This document shows, in pieces, positions 63,630 to 64,000 of a DNA stretch of 64,000 nt. This DNA is from Cyclobacteriaceae bacterium (lineage in GTDB: Bacteria > Bacteroidota > Bacteroidia > Cytophagales > Cyclobacteriaceae): assembly GCA_016786495.1 (NCBI GenBank), contig JAEUUJ010000076.1, forward strand, positions 16,083-80,082. The letters are read 5' to 3'. The notes below the pieces were generated by a model that searched no databases, had not been told where the DNA came from, and saw only the letters and a list, made by a program, of their open reading frames with translations. Position numbers and translations under genes: made by a program. Within the stretch, counting starts at the first letter, position 1. Each line of letters starts with the position of its first letter.

Positions 63630-64000
63630 ATGAAAAAGAACATGATTCGTACCACACTCTTTTTGATCTCAGTTGCGATACTCGCCTCCTGTGGCACCAA
63701 CGACAGCTCAGCCCAGACAAAGAAATCCGGAAAGGAAGCTCCGGCGGTAGACATCCACACTGCGGTAGTCACCGATAACCGCGATGCCGTTAAGCAGCAC
63801 ATTGCAGCCGGCTCTAATATTAATGAGAAAGACCCATACGGAGGCTCAAGCCCGTTGATCTCAGCGGCAGTGTTCGGTAAGACCGAGATCGCCAAATTGC
63901 TGATTGATGCCGGTGCGGATGTCAACTTCCAGAACAATGAAGGATCAACAGCGTTGCACACAGCAGCTTTTTTCTGCCGGCCGGAGATTGTAAAAATGTT
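63630..64000 (+). CDS. Ankyrin-repeat lipoprotein, 3' end beyond the window
   Basis: A frame starting ATG at 63630 and still open at the window edge (123 full codons). Its signal is lipoprotein-type (LISVAILASC), followed by a short linker and the start of ankyrin repeats (DPYGGSSPLISAAVFGKTEI and NNEGSTALHTAAFFCRPEI). The product is likely a periplasmic protein-binding scaffold. The AraC-TPR gene is divergent across a 247-base spacer. Confidence 0.9.
   Translation, partial: MKKNMIRTTLFLISVAILASCGTNDSSAQTKKSGKEAPAVDIHTAVVTDNRDAVKQHIAAGSNINEKDPYGGSSPLISAAVFGKTEIAKLLIDAGADVNFQNNEGSTALHTAAFFCRPEIVKM

Noticed and set aside
1-64000. tRNA or rRNA genes
   Set aside because: No convincing cloverleaf with acceptor, T-loop and anticodon arms and no rRNA-like block was found by eye.

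Overview
The window looks like a chromosomal piece of a Bacteroidota bacterium, most likely order Cytophagales. The evidence is a PorP/SprF-type protein next to a giant protein with a type IX secretion (T9SS) type B sorting domain, an arginine operon built on an acylornithine carbamoyltransferase with proC inside it, a 287-residue primary-type sigma factor, FtsX/MacB-type permeases, a tricorn-like protease, and candidate TAnnTTTG promoter elements with little Shine-Dalgarno signal. No rRNA, tRNA, CRISPR array or prophage was seen.

Layout. (1) 1-9860: unrelated small genes, mostly lipoproteins and membrane proteins, all on the minus strand. They are separated by related imperfect palindromes, and several genes are enclosed by short inverted repeats; this resembles a gene-cassette array without a visible integrase. 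It contains a probable chlorite dismutase (6584-7135), and the 3' tail of the neighbouring SLC13-type transporter gene is repeated twice inside it. (2) 9814-17253: the transporter, a 0.86-kb intergenic repeat array, an RRM protein, pgk with a DUF4349 lipoprotein, pfkA, tsaC and a newly called 53-residue membrane protein. (3) 17246-27086: Nudix hydrolase, GH20 hexosaminidase, the 1760-residue T9SS type B cargo with its divergent PorP/SprF partner, and a TRIC-like channel. (4) 27162-36512: arginine operon (GNAT, argG, argC, proC, argD, argF', argB, argE, argH), preceded by a roughly 300-base leader with a short arginine-rich reading frame and hairpins, a candidate attenuator. (5) 36513-44115: DUF2721 protein, M48 protease, FtsX-type permease, tricorn-like protease. 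(6) 44159-45481: tandem ~200-bp palindrome repeats beside an IS200-type Y1 transposase, a REP/RAYT-like pair. (7) 45555-57398: phospholipase D lipoprotein, MaoC hydratase, YdeI-like protein, HrpB helicase, KAS III enzyme, two cold-shock proteins, an RpoD-type sigma factor, a second permease. (8) 57577-64000: an operon of GNAT, membrane, VOC and proline-iminopeptidase-like genes, a dienelactone hydrolase, an AraC-TPR transmembrane regulator and a truncated ankyrin lipoprotein.

How the genes work together. The arginine operon makes arginine through N-acylated intermediates as far as N-acylcitrulline, which ArgE deacylates before ArgG and ArgH finish the pathway; ProC adds the last step of proline synthesis. 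The type B cargo and the PorP/SprF protein probably form a secretion pair. pgk and pfkA are neighbouring glycolytic genes. Region 1 looks like accessory DNA and the rest like ordinary chromosome. All assignments come from reading motifs and recalled family features; no database search was run.
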